Below are positions 1-10,435 of a stretch of DNA of 64,000 bases, piece after piece. The number at the start of each line of letters is the position of its first letter. Position 1 is the stretch's first letter. The translations under genes were made by a program, and so were the position numbers. A model generated the notes under the pieces. That model ran no database searches. It was not told the origin of the DNA and saw nothing but the letters and a program-made list of their open reading frames with translations. This stretch comes from Pandoraea captiosa. GTDB lineage: Bacteria; Pseudomonadota; Gammaproteobacteria; Burkholderiales; Burkholderiaceae. The stretch spans positions 806,001 to 870,000 of the forward strand of contig NZ_CABPSQ010000002.1 of the NCBI RefSeq assembly GCF_902459775.1. Reading direction: 5' to 3'.

Positions 1-309
1 AAGCTCGAAGGCCGTGCGATCAACATCCACCATTCGTTCCTGCCGAGCTTCAAGGGCGCGAAGCCGTACTACCAGGCCTTCGATCGCGGTGTGAAGCTGA
101 TCGGGGCGACGGCGCATTACGTCACGTCCGATCTCGACGAAGGCCCGATCATCGAGCAGGAGGTCGAGCGCGTTGACCATACGATGGACCCGGAACAGCT
201 CACCGCCATCGGTCGCGACGTGGAATGCGTGGCGCTCGCACGCGCCGTGCGCTTCCATGCGGAACACCGGATTCTGCTCAACGGCCACAAGACGGTGATC
301 TTCCGCTGA
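1..309 (+). CDS. purU: Formyltetrahydrofolate deformylase, C-terminal part (5' end outside the window)
   Basis: The reading frame is open from base 1 and ends in TGA at 307-309, so only about the last 102 residues are present. They match the C-terminal half of the formyl-transferase fold of PurU, which hydrolyses 10-formyl-THF to THF and formate and so feeds formate to purine synthesis. The segment [16 protein letters not shown] carries the Asn/His of the active site, and the Asp of SDLDEGPII is the expected third catalytic residue. The ending GHKTVIFR is typical of the family. The gene faces the MFS exporter gene tail to tail, with only 33 bases between them. Confidence 0.93.
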   Translation, partial: KLEGRAINIHHSFLPSFKGAKPYYQAFDRGVKLIGATAHYVTSDLDEGPIIEQEVERVDHTMDPEQLTAIGRDVECVALARAVRFHAEHRILLNGHKTVIFR

Positions 310-342
310 TGACGGTTGCGGGCGCGTGTGGCGTTCGGCGGT

Positions 343-1788
343 TCACGTGCGCTGCGCCAACTCGCTGCCCGCATCGCGCGACAGACGTGCAATCGAGATC
401 GTCGAACTCACGGCGATCAGCCCCACCACGAGGAACGCCCACGGGAAGTCCACCGCCGTGACGTGATCGCGTCCGTGCAACCAGGACGATGCCTGCAACA
501 CCGCCGCCCCGATCGTGATGCCGAGCGTGAGCGACACCTGTTGTGCGACGCTCGCCAGACTGGTCGCCTGACTCATGCGATGGGCGGGAACGTCCGCATA
601 CGAGATCGCATTGAGGCTCGTAAATTGCAGCGATCGGAAGCAGCCGCCGAACAGCAGCGTGCCGAGAATGACCAGATGTGACGTCTGCTCGGTGAACAGC
701 CCATAACCGCCGATCGTCGCCGCAGCGATCAGTGCGTTCGTCATCAACACGCGACGAAACCCCCAACGCTTCAGAATGCGCAGCGAGAGCGTTTTCATGA
801 ACATGGCGCCTGCGGCCGAGATGAACGTCAGCGCACCGGACTCCAGCGGTGTCATGCCAAAGCCGAGTTGCAGCATCAGCGGCAGAAGAAACGGCGTCGC
901 CCCAACTCCGATACGAAACAGCGTGCCACCGCCTACCCCGGCGCGGAACGTGGCGATCCGAAAGAGATCGAGGCGCAGCAGCGGATGCGCGAGCCCCTTC
1001 GCGTGGCGTAGGTACGCCACGAGCAGACCCGCGCCGATGGCGACCAGCGCGAGTGCGAGTGGCGTCGGAATCAGGTGACGGCCGATGGTCGAGAGCCCGA
1101 GCATCAGAATCGACAGACCGAAGCCCGACAGCAGGAAACCCTTGATGTCGAGCGGCGGCACGTTATCTTCATAGAGATCGGGAATGAACTTCGTCGCGAG
1201 CACGAAGCCGAGCACCCCGATGGGAATGTTGATGAAGAAGATCCAGCGCCAGTGCCAGTAAGTGGTGATGAAGCCACCGAGCGGCGGGCCGAGCACGGGG
1301 CCCACCAGCGCGGGAATGGTGAGGTAGTTGAGCGCGCGCACCATGTCGCGCTTCTCCACGGACTTGAGCAGGGCGAGCCGCCCGACCGGGACCATCATGG
1401 CGCCGCCGACACCTTGCACGAAGCGCGCAATCACCAGCTCGGGTAGGGTCGTCGAAATGCCGCAGCAGATGGAGCCCAGGACGAATACGCCGATGGCGGT
1501 GCGAAAGACGTTGCGCGTGCCGAAGCGGTCGGCAATCCATCCGCTCACGGGTATGAAAACCGCGAGGCTGATGAGATAGGTCGTGAGGGCAAGCTTGAGC
1601 GTGATCGGACTCTCGCCGAGATCCTGTGCGATCAGCGGCAACGAGGTGGACAACACGGTGGAATCCATGTTCTCCATGAACAGCGCGCAGGCAACGATCA
1701 GTGGAACCAGCATGAGGTCGGGACGTTGCCGTGCGGGCAACGAAAGTCGGCAATACAGTGGGCAAGCGTGGGCTCGGCAGTCGCTCAT
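343..1788 (-). CDS. MFS exporter, DHA2 (EmrB/QacA-type) drug/proton antiporter
   Basis: A 481-residue hydrophobic protein of the 14-helix DHA2 branch of the major facilitator superfamily, expected in the inner membrane as a proton-driven exporter. The segment VACALFMENMDSTVLSTSLP begins helix 1 as in EmrB-like proteins. GWIADRFGTRN at about residues 83-93 is MFS motif A, and ARFVQGVGGAMMVP is motif-C-like. The first 25 residues are Cys/Arg-rich and unlike the family, so the true start may be the ATG whose first base is 1713. Neither start has a clear ribosome binding site. No adaptor (EmrA) or regulator gene is adjacent, so the substrate cannot be named. Confidence 0.85.
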   Translation of the reverse strand: MSDCRAHACPLYCRLSLPARQRPDLMLVPLIVACALFMENMDSTVLSTSLPLIAQDLGESPITLKLALTTYLISLAVFIPVSGWIADRFGTRNVFRTAIGVFVLGSICCGISTTLPELVIARFVQGVGGAMMVPVGRLALLKSVEKRDMVRALNYLTIPALVGPVLGPPLGGFITTYWHWRWIFFINIPIGVLGFVLATKFIPDLYEDNVPPLDIKGFLLSGFGLSILMLGLSTIGRHLIPTPLALALVAIGAGLLVAYLRHAKGLAHPLLRLDLFRIATFRAGVGGGTLFRIGVGATPFLLPLMLQLGFGMTPLESGALTFISAAGAMFMKTLSLRILKRWGFRRVLMTNALIAAATIGGYGLFTEQTSHLVILGTLLFGGCFRSLQFTSLNAISYADVPAHRMSQATSLASVAQQVSLTLGITIGAAVLQASSWLHGRDHVTAVDFPWAFLVVGLIAVSSTISIARLSRDAGSELAQRT

Positions 1789-1935
1789 GCGTTATAGCAA
1801 ACTTCGAGACGTCCTGTCTCGGTCGTTTGCAAAGCCAGCATTCATGCACTTGCGCGACGGTATCGCTTCGACAACCGTCGTTTTGAGAGGCGGAATACTG
1901 TCTCATGTCTCAATACGCGAGACACCCTCGCGCCA

Positions 1936-2427
1936 CTACCGGCGCGATGCCAGGAAGTCGCGCAGCACATGCAGGTGCGTGTGCGCCTCGTCGTCTTCGA
2001 GCCGATGCGCGGCGGTGAGCAAGGTCACCGTGCCTTCGCTCACGCGCGTGCGCAGTGCTTGCAACGTCGCGTTTTGGTCCGCGTCGAGCGAAGCAAGTTC
2101 GGCGAGAAAGCGTTGGCGAAACGCGTCGAACTGCTCGGGGTGCTCGTGAAACCACTTCCTCAGCGTGGTGCTCGGCGTCGCGTCTTTCGCCCAGAAGTCG
2201 ATATGCGTTTTGACTTTGGCAAGGCCGCGTGGCCACAGGCGGTCGGCGAGGATCCGTTGGCCGTCGGCAGGATCGGGGGCGTCGTATGCCCGTTTGAAGC
2301 GGATGTCGAAGGGTGCGCGACTGCGTTTGCCCGCGGGCGCATCGGTGAGCGCAGGCGTGGCCGACTTGTCGTTCGCAGCGGCGTGGGCTTTTGCCCGTGT
2401 TGTAGCGGTGGCTTTCGACGACGGCAT
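1936..2427 (-). CDS. DUF488 family protein
   Basis: A 163-residue soluble protein of the DUF488 (YeaO-like) family. The central RILADRLWPRGLAK is the family hallmark, followed by a WFHEHPEQF-like segment and an acidic C-terminal region. The first 40 residues are Ala/Lys-rich and low in complexity. I chose the ATG at 2427 because GGAGG (plus-strand CCTCC, 2437-2441) lies 9 bases upstream. An upstream in-frame extension to 2523 has no such site and encodes Arg-rich junk. The biochemical role of the family is not established. The gene stands between the phn locus and the MFS exporter and probably has its own transcript. Confidence 0.85.
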   Translation of the reverse strand: MPSSKATATTRAKAHAAANDKSATPALTDAPAGKRSRAPFDIRFKRAYDAPDPADGQRILADRLWPRGLAKVKTHIDFWAKDATPSTTLRKWFHEHPEQFDAFRQRFLAELASLDADQNATLQALRTRVSEGTVTLLTAAHRLEDDEAHTHLHVLRDFLASRR

Positions 2428-2565
2428 GGGGGACAACCTCCGGAGGGACAGCGCGCGATGGCGCAGTACCCGAAAGCTTACCGGAGGTGGCCGTAGCCGG
2501 CATCGAAAACCGCGCCGCGACAACTCGCCAACGACGCGATTCCCGATGCAACGTCAACGCACCGA

Positions 2566-3699
2566 CTAAGCCGCGCGCGTGAGCGGCGCATCCTGACGAA
2601 TGCCCAGCGACGCCAGCGACTGCGAAATCGCGGTGACGACATTGCGCATCTCGTTGTCGTCGATGGCGCCGATGCAGCCCACACGGAATGTCTCGATTTG
2701 CGTGAGCTTGCCCGGATAGAGGATGTAACCGCGCTCGCGCACGGCGGCGTAGAACGCCTTGAAGTCGTACTTGCTGTCCGCCGGGGCGTGGAACGTCACG
2801 ATGACGGGTGCCTGCACCTCCGGCGCGAGAAATGCGCGAAAGCCCAGCGAGGCCATGCCGTCGACCAGCGTTTGGCAGTTTTTACGGTAGCGCTCGCCGC
2901 GCACCGGCTGGCCGCCTTCGGCCAGAAACTGGTCGACGGCGGCACGCAGCGCTGCCACCACGTGTGTCGGCGGGGTGAAGCGCCACTGCGTGGTCTTTTG
3001 CATGTACACATACTGATCGTGAAGGTCCATCGCCAGCGAGTGGCTGTTACCGCTGCTCGCTTCGAGCACGGATCGTTTCGCGATGACGAACCCCATGCCC
3101 GGCACCCCTTCCAGGCACTTACCGCTCGCCGCGATGAGTGCGTCGAACGGCATCGAGCGAACGTCGATCTCCACGGCGCCGAACGAGCTCATCGCGTCGA
3201 CGATGAGCCCCTTGCCGTGCTTCTGGCACACACGTGCGATCTCTGCGAGCGGATTGAGCACGCCGGCGCCGGTCTCCAGATGCACCTGCGCCACATGGGT
3301 AATCGACGGGTCGCGTGTGAGCGCATCGTCGATCGCGGCGGCACTGGCGGCCTGATCTTCGGGGATGGGCAGCGCAACGGCGTCGCGTCCCAGATAGCGG
3401 CAAATCTTCAGAATGCGTTGGCAGTAGGCGCCGTTGTCCGGCACGAGAATGCGGGCGCTGCGCGGTGTCAGCGTGCCGATGGCGGCTTCGACCGAGAACG
3501 TGCCCGAGCCTTGCAGCGGCACGCAGACATAGTCGTTGCCGCCATGCACGATCTCCACGAGATCGCGACACAGCGACGCCGTGATCGCGTTGAACTGGGC
3601 GTCCCAGGATCCCCAGTCACGCAACATGGCCTGTCGGGTGGCCGGCGACGTGGTGAGCGGGCCGGGGGTAAGCAGAATCGGTTCCTGACCGAGAATCAT
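2566..3699 (-). CDS. phnW: 2-aminoethylphosphonate–pyruvate transaminase
   Basis: A 377-residue fold-type I PLP aminotransferase. PhnW moves the amino group of 2-aminoethylphosphonate to pyruvate, giving phosphonoacetaldehyde and alanine. The N-terminus [18 protein letters not shown] is diagnostic, GSGTFSVEA is the PLP-phosphate region, and Lys194 in [13 protein letters not shown] is the Schiff-base lysine. The ending has the usual FRVGCIGAI segment that binds the phosphonate end. Length equals the family norm. It is the last gene of the leftward transporter operon. Its start is preceded by GGAGG-like sequence just upstream (CCTCC at 3704-3708 on the plus strand). Together with phnA and phnY on the other side of the regulator it completes the pathway. 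Confidence 0.96.
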   Translation of the reverse strand: MILGQEPILLTPGPLTTSPATRQAMLRDWGSWDAQFNAITASLCRDLVEIVHGGNDYVCVPLQGSGTFSVEAAIGTLTPRSARILVPDNGAYCQRILKICRYLGRDAVALPIPEDQAASAAAIDDALTRDPSITHVAQVHLETGAGVLNPLAEIARVCQKHGKGLIVDAMSSFGAVEIDVRSMPFDALIAASGKCLEGVPGMGFVIAKRSVLEASSGNSHSLAMDLHDQYVYMQKTTQWRFTPPTHVVAALRAAVDQFLAEGGQPVRGERYRKNCQTLVDGMASLGFRAFLAPEVQAPVIVTFHAPADSKYDFKAFYAAVRERGYILYPGKLTQIETFRVGCIGAIDDNEMRNVVTAISQSLASLGIRQDAPLTRAA

Positions 3700-3773
3700 G
3701 ACCGCCTCCTATCAAGCGGGGGGTGAAACGATTGAGCAACGGGATGAACGAATGTGATCCATTGCGGCGAATC

Positions 3774-3818
3774 TGATGTCAGTGATGTCAGTGATGTCAG
3801 TGATGTCAGTGATGTCAG
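3774..3818. repeat. Five perfect tandem copies of a 9-bp unit (TGATGTCAG)
   Basis: Five exact head-to-tail copies fill 3774-3818. The last copy contains the TGA stop of the permease gene (minus strand, 3815-3817), and the rest lies in the spacer before phnW. A change in copy number would alter only the intergenic distance, because the stop lies in the first copy met by the ribosome. Such an array is prone to slippage. Confidence 0.97.
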
Positions 3819-5617
3819 CGCCCATGACGCGTTGTCATACCCGATGGGCGTCGCCACGCCTGCGTGTAGCGTTCTACGACGATCTGCACCGCGTGATAAA
3901 GCAGGCATACGAGCATCGACGTGAGCACCACGAGCGTGGCCATTGCCGCGGCCGGTCCGATCGAGCCGGTTTCGTCCATGTTGACGATGGCGACGGACGC
4001 GAGCGACGTATCGGCCGAATAAAGAAACACGACAGCGGAGACGGTCGTCATGGCGTTGACGAACAGGTACCGGCTGATGTCGATGATCGACGGCAGGCAG
4101 ATGGGCGCGGAGACACGCCAGAAGGTCCGATAGAACGGCACCTTGAGCGAGGCGGACACATATTCGAATTCCGGATCGATCTGCTTGAGCGCGGTGACCG
4201 CCGTGAGGTGACTCGACGAGTAGTAGTGCACGACGTTGACGATCACGAGAATGGCGAGCGTGCCGTACAGGCTGTGCAGCGGGTTGGCCTCGGAGACGAA
4301 AAAGAAGATGTAGCCGAGACCGAGCACCAGCCCCGGCACGCCCATCGGCAACACGGCCATCATGCGAATGAAGCCGCGCAGCCATGCCATGCCGCGCGTC
4401 TTTTCCAGCAGGTAGGCGATGACGAAGATTGCCGCCGTCCCCCAGATCGCGCACCAGAACGCCATCTCCACGCTATTGAGATACGAGTCCACCGCGCCGC
4501 TTTCGATGAGACCGAAACGGTAATGCCCCAGCGAGAGACTGAAGTTGTAAGGCCAGAATTTCACGAACGACGCGTACACCGCCATGCCGAGAATCGCGAG
4601 CATGATCGCGGCCATCGCCCAGCACATCGTCGCCATCAGCCAGTCGAAGCCGCGCGACGGCTTCGGTGCGTAAGGCACGGCCCGCGCAGAAAGCAACGCC
4701 TGCTGCTTGCGTTGCACGACCGAATCGACGAGATACGTAATCCCTACCGGCACCAGCAACACGAGCCCGACGACGGCCCCCTTCGAAAAGTCCTGCTGAC
4801 CGATGACGAGCTTGTAGATATCGGTGGCGAGCACGTTGAAGTCGCCGCCGATGACCTTCGGGATGCCGAAATCCGAAATCGCATAGGTGAAGACGATCAT
4901 CGCCGCGCTGATGACACCGTACTTCGCCCCAGGCAGCGTGATGGTGAAGAAACGTCGCCATGCGGGCGTGCCAAGCGCGTCCGCGGCCTCGTAGAGCCGC
5001 GCGTCGGTGAGCGAGAGCGCCGTGATCAGGATCATCAGCGCGTGCGGAAACGTGGCGTTCACGAGCGACATCACGATGCCGAGCGGCCCGTAGATGTCCA
5101 CGTCGCCCATGAAGGGCCGAAGCAGTCCCTGATTGCCGAACCAGAAGATGAACGAGATGGCGGGCAGCAGCGTGGGGCCGAGAATCGGAATCAACGCGAT
5201 GTTGCGCAGCAGTGTCTTGTGGCGGATGCAGCTACGCGTGAGCGCATACGCGAAGAGGAAGGCGAGCGGCACCGTAATGCACGTCGTCACCATCGAAATC
5301 CACACGCTGTTCCAGATCGAGCCCAACAGGGCAGGCGAGTGGAAGTACTCGCGGAAATGGCGCAGACCGACAAAGTGGCCTTCGTTGTCCTGCACGCTCT
5401 TGACGAGAATCGCCGCCATCGGGGCGAGCAGAAACAACACACCGGCGGCCGCGGCGATGAGCAGCAGGCCCTGTGCGAGACGATCGGTCCAGTGCGAAGC
5501 CAGCCGCACCGGGCGCACGGCGCAGGGCGGCGGGCGATCGGCCGCCGTCGTCGGCGGCTGACCGGCTTGCGGTTGCGCGCGCTGCGCACTGTCGAGTGTC
5601 GTGGATACGGAACTCAT
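3815..5617 (-). CDS. phnU: 2-aminoethylphosphonate ABC transporter permease, two permease modules fused
   Basis: A 600-residue integral membrane protein made of two ABC permease modules in one chain, as in the putative 2-AEP transporters of Burkholderia and relatives. Each half carries an EAA-type loop that docks on the ATPase: YEAADALGTPAWRRFFTITLP in the first half and EYVSASLKVPFYRTFWRVSAP in the second. About 12 membrane helices are expected, after a Pro/Ala-rich cytoplasmic N-terminus of some 45 residues. It starts 5 bases after the ATPase gene ends, so the two are probably translationally coupled. Symbol usage varies (phnU2 or phnUV). The stop codon lies in a 9-bp tandem repeat. Confidence 0.9.
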   Translation of the reverse strand: MSSVSTTLDSAQRAQPQAGQPPTTAADRPPPCAVRPVRLASHWTDRLAQGLLLIAAAAGVLFLLAPMAAILVKSVQDNEGHFVGLRHFREYFHSPALLGSIWNSVWISMVTTCITVPLAFLFAYALTRSCIRHKTLLRNIALIPILGPTLLPAISFIFWFGNQGLLRPFMGDVDIYGPLGIVMSLVNATFPHALMILITALSLTDARLYEAADALGTPAWRRFFTITLPGAKYGVISAAMIVFTYAISDFGIPKVIGGDFNVLATDIYKLVIGQQDFSKGAVVGLVLLVPVGITYLVDSVVQRKQQALLSARAVPYAPKPSRGFDWLMATMCWAMAAIMLAILGMAVYASFVKFWPYNFSLSLGHYRFGLIESGAVDSYLNSVEMAFWCAIWGTAAIFVIAYLLEKTRGMAWLRGFIRMMAVLPMGVPGLVLGLGYIFFFVSEANPLHSLYGTLAILVIVNVVHYYSSSHLTAVTALKQIDPEFEYVSASLKVPFYRTFWRVSAPICLPSIIDISRYLFVNAMTTVSAVVFLYSADTSLASVAIVNMDETGSIGPAAAMATLVVLTSMLVCLLYHAVQIVVERYTQAWRRPSGMTTRHGR

Positions 5618-5622
5618 CGTGG

Positions 5623-6717
5623 CTACCCCTGACGGAACACGCGCACGGCGGCGCTCGGCACGGCAAAGCGCAGCGCGCCGCCGGTGGCCGGTTGCAGGGC
5701 CTGCATGTCCGCAGGCGAGAGGTCGGCATACAGCGGGTGATCGCAGGCGTGCATGCGCAGCGTCACGCGCGAGAATGCGCCGAGGAATTCGATCTTCTCC
5801 ACGGCGCCGTCGAATACGTTCGCCTCGTCGTCGAGGTCGTCCAGATCACGCACGCGGACGTCTTCAGGCCGGAAGAAGACCCGAATGTCCTCGCCGGTGC
5901 GACAGCCGTTGAGCGTGCCGCAGGTCAGTTCGTACTGTCCGACGCGCACACGTCCGGCGTCGCCCAGACGCGCGGGCAGGATATTCGTCTTGCCCACGAA
6001 GTCCGCCACGAATGGCGTGGCCGGATGCTGATAGATCTCGCCGGGGGTGCCGATCTGCTCGATCACGCCCTGATTCATGACCACGATGCGATCGGCCATG
6101 GACAGCGCCTCTTCCTGATCGTGCGTGACGAGAATCGTGGTGATGCCCAACCGCTGCTGCAACGCGCGGATCTCGCTGCGCAAACGCACGCGCACGCGGG
6201 CGTCGAGTGCCGAGAGCGGTTCGTCGAGCAACAGCAGTCCGGGCGACGTCGCCAGCGCCCGGGCAATCGCAATGCGCTGCTGCTGCCCGCCGGAGAGCTG
6301 GCCGGGGAATTTGCTCCCGGCGTCGGGCAGCCCGACCATCGCCAGCAGTTCGGCCACGCGCGCGTCGCGTTCGGCGCGAGGCACGCGGCGGTTCGTGAGT
6401 CCGTAGGCGACGTTCTGCGCGACGCTCAGATTCGGAAACAGCGCGTACGACTGAAAGACGATGCCGTAGTCGCGCTGCATCGGCGGAAGCCGGGAAATGT
6501 CTCTTCCGTTTTGTGACAACGTCCCCTGAGTCTGTGCCTCCAGCCCGGCGATGATGCGCAACAGCGTGGTTTTGCCGCAGCCCGACGGGCCGAGGAAGCA
6601 GAGCATTTCACCGCGTCGCACGGCGAGGTGAATGTCTTGCAGCACCACGGTGTTGTCGAACCGCTTGTGGATGCCGGCAAGTTTCAGGTAAGTGCTTTGA
6701 TGCTGATCGTCGCTCAT
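5623..6717 (-). CDS. phnT: 2-aminoethylphosphonate ABC transporter ATP-binding protein
   Basis: A 364-residue ABC ATPase. Walker A is GPSGCGKTT, the Q-loop region follows at about YGIVFQSYALF, the signature is LSGGQQQRIAIARA, Walker B is LLLLDEPLSALD and the switch His is in LVTHDQEEA. The roughly 110-residue C-terminal extension is a TOBE-like domain, as in the spermidine/phosphonate/iron class. The ATG at 6717 is preceded by GGGAGGTCCTCC on the coding strand. A longer frame reaching 6861 overlaps the end of phnS and starts with non-conserved sequence, so I rejected it. The gene sits between the binding protein and the permease in one operon. Confidence 0.93.
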   Translation of the reverse strand: MSDDQHQSTYLKLAGIHKRFDNTVVLQDIHLAVRRGEMLCFLGPSGCGKTTLLRIIAGLEAQTQGTLSQNGRDISRLPPMQRDYGIVFQSYALFPNLSVAQNVAYGLTNRRVPRAERDARVAELLAMVGLPDAGSKFPGQLSGGQQQRIAIARALATSPGLLLLDEPLSALDARVRVRLRSEIRALQQRLGITTILVTHDQEEALSMADRIVVMNQGVIEQIGTPGEIYQHPATPFVADFVGKTNILPARLGDAGRVRVGQYELTCGTLNGCRTGEDIRVFFRPEDVRVRDLDDLDDEANVFDGAVEKIEFLGAFSRVTLRMHACDHPLYADLSPADMQALQPATGGALRFAVPSAAVRVFRQG

Positions 6718-6821
6718 TCGGAGGACCTCCCGCTCGTTGTTGCCTGGGCGTGGCATGGCATGACGTGGCATAGCGTAGTCGAGCGGACACCCTTCGGATG
6801 TCCGCCGGAGCTCACTTCCTG

Positions 6822-7862
6822 TCACTTCTTCTCGGACTTCGCGCCGTAGCGCTTTTGCCACTCGGCCAGCACCGATTCCCGGCTCTTCGCGATCTCGGTG
6901 AAGTCGTTCTTCACGAGCAGATCGGGGTAGTTCGCCGGAATCGTGTCGAATTTCTTCGCCACGCCCGGATACGCCACGATGGCCCAGTCCTTGGCGTACA
7001 TCTGGTTCGCTTCCTTGCTGGCGAGCCAGTCCATGTAGCGCTTGGCGGCGTCGAGCTTCTTGGTCGTCTTCACGATGCCTGCGGCTTCGATGTCGTATCC
7101 GAGACCTTCCTTCGGAAATACGAGGTCGATCGGCGCGCCGGCGTCTTTCGTGCGATGGGCATTGAATTCGAACGAGATGCCGATGGGATACTCGCCCGCG
7201 CCTGCGTCACGACACGGCTTGGAGCCCGAATGCGTGTACTTGACGATGTTCTTGTCGAGCGCATCCATGTACTTCCAGCCGCCGTCCTTGCCGAACATTT
7301 GCAGCCACGCCGTCACGTCGAGGAAGCCCGTGCCGGAGGTGGCCGGGTTGGGCATCACGATCATTCCTTTGTAGACGGGCTTTGCCAGATCTTCCCAGGA
7401 GGTGGGTTTCGGCAAATTGCGCTTGGCCGCTTCGACGGTGTTGAAGCAGACCGTGGCGCCCCATACGTCCAGCCCGACCCACGACGGCGGGTTGGCCTTG
7501 TCGCTGTACGCGCGCGTGAGCTGGTCGAAGCCCTTGGGCGTGTACGGCGTGAGCAACCCTTCCTGCTTGATCAGTTCGAGACTCGAGGCCGCCAGCCCGG
7601 CGATGACGTCCGCCTGCGGATTGGCCTTTTCTGCGAGCACTTTCGCCGTGACAACGCCCGTGGAGTCGCGCACGTACTTGATCTCGATGTCCGGATTGGC
7701 CTTCTGGAACGCCTCGGCATACGGACGCATGACTTCGACTTCCCACGCGGTATAGACGGTCAGCGTGGTCTTGGCGAGCGCGGGAGCGGCCTGCGCGACG
7801 CAGAAGAGTCCTGTGGCCAGGACGGCGGCGGCACGCATGGCACGGCGCAAGGATGAGTTCAT
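6822..7862 (-). CDS. phnS: 2-aminoethylphosphonate ABC transporter substrate-binding protein
   Basis: A 346-residue periplasmic binding protein. Residues 1-30 form a typical signal peptide (charged MNSSLRRAMR, hydrophobic AAAVLATGLF, cleavage near ALA-KTT). The mature chain begins LTVYTAWEVEVMRPYAEAF, the start pattern of iron/thiamine/phosphonate-type binding proteins. It is the first gene of the leftward importer operon and lies divergent to the GntR regulator, which suggests control by that regulator. Position beside phnT, the permease and phnW supports 2-AEP as ligand; the sequence alone does not prove it. Confidence 0.9.
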   Translation of the reverse strand: MNSSLRRAMRAAAVLATGLFCVAQAAPALAKTTLTVYTAWEVEVMRPYAEAFQKANPDIEIKYVRDSTGVVTAKVLAEKANPQADVIAGLAASSLELIKQEGLLTPYTPKGFDQLTRAYSDKANPPSWVGLDVWGATVCFNTVEAAKRNLPKPTSWEDLAKPVYKGMIVMPNPATSGTGFLDVTAWLQMFGKDGGWKYMDALDKNIVKYTHSGSKPCRDAGAGEYPIGISFEFNAHRTKDAGAPIDLVFPKEGLGYDIEAAGIVKTTKKLDAAKRYMDWLASKEANQMYAKDWAIVAYPGVAKKFDTIPANYPDLLVKNDFTEIAKSRESVLAEWQKRYGAKSEKK

Positions 7863-7928
7863 GGATGGCTCCTGTGGGTCGCGATCACGGTCGCGTTGTG
7901 AGTACGGTCAACGCCTTAACTGAGGCGA

Positions 7929-7950
7929 TTTGTTGCATATTATTGGCAAA
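7929..7950. promoter_or_regulatory. Imperfect dyad near the phnS promoter
   Basis: TTTGTTGC at the left and TTGGCAAA at the right flank an AT-rich centre (CATATTAT). The outer TTTG/CAAA arms are symmetric and the inner bases partly so. It lies 67 to 88 bases upstream of the phnS start, a plausible place for a GntR-type operator or the phnS promoter. The call rests on symmetry and position only. Confidence 0.35.
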
Positions 7951-8104
7951 TTATGTCGTTTTCTTGAAACCCCGCGATGTTGTCATCTGTTCGTCAAATA
8001 CCTCCAATAGTATGGAAATCATTGATTCAGATAGGGTTTTGTCGTTGCCGCAACCGACTCACCCCGACGGTGTTGCAAAATCTGTCTGCAATGTCGGATG
8101 TGTT

Positions 8105-8145
8105 TTGTTGACAATCTACAAATTGCTGTGCTTGAATGTCAACAA
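8105..8145. promoter_or_regulatory. Inverted repeat TTGTTGACA-N23-TGTCAACAA with opposed -35-like boxes
   Basis: The arms TTGTTGACA (8105-8113) and TGTCAACAA (8137-8145) are perfect 9-base inverted copies 32 bases apart, three helical turns. Each arm contains TTGACA, so each could be a -35 box reading through the other arm. The rightward -10 candidate is TTGAAT (8132-8137); the leftward one is TAGATT, its complement at 8113-8118. It may be a two-site operator for the adjacent GntR protein. Confidence 0.5.
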
Positions 8146-8260
8146 CAAAAAAAATCACGTGATGCCACAAATTGCCACGCGATGCCGCGATGGCGGTTTG
8201 CCCCCCGATGTGACGGGCGTGACGCGATAGCGCCAGCGTCCAGAGATAAGGAAGACCGGA

Positions 8261-10335
<2,075 letters not shown>

Positions 10336-10435
10336 TGGCTGCGCCAGTCCGATGAAATAAGCGCCGGCGTCGACCGAATCCCATCGTGAGATGACGTCCG
10401 GCCCAAGTCCTGTTGGAGATGCTGTGGAGAACCCC

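Larger units (their letters stand above)
7863..8260. promoter_or_regulatory. Divergent control region between phnS and the GntR regulator
   Basis: About 400 bases without a gene and clearly richer in A+T than the flanks. This is the only space for promoters of the leftward importer operon and the rightward regulator/phnA/phnY operon. It contains an inverted repeat with long spacing at 8105-8145 and a smaller dyad at 7929-7950, both described separately. No ribosome-sized open frame in it looks coding. Confidence 0.75.

Noticed and set aside
3776-5632. 618-codon plus-strand frame beginning in the 9-bp repeat
   Set aside because: It is antisense to the fused permease; the repeat makes a false MSVMSV start.
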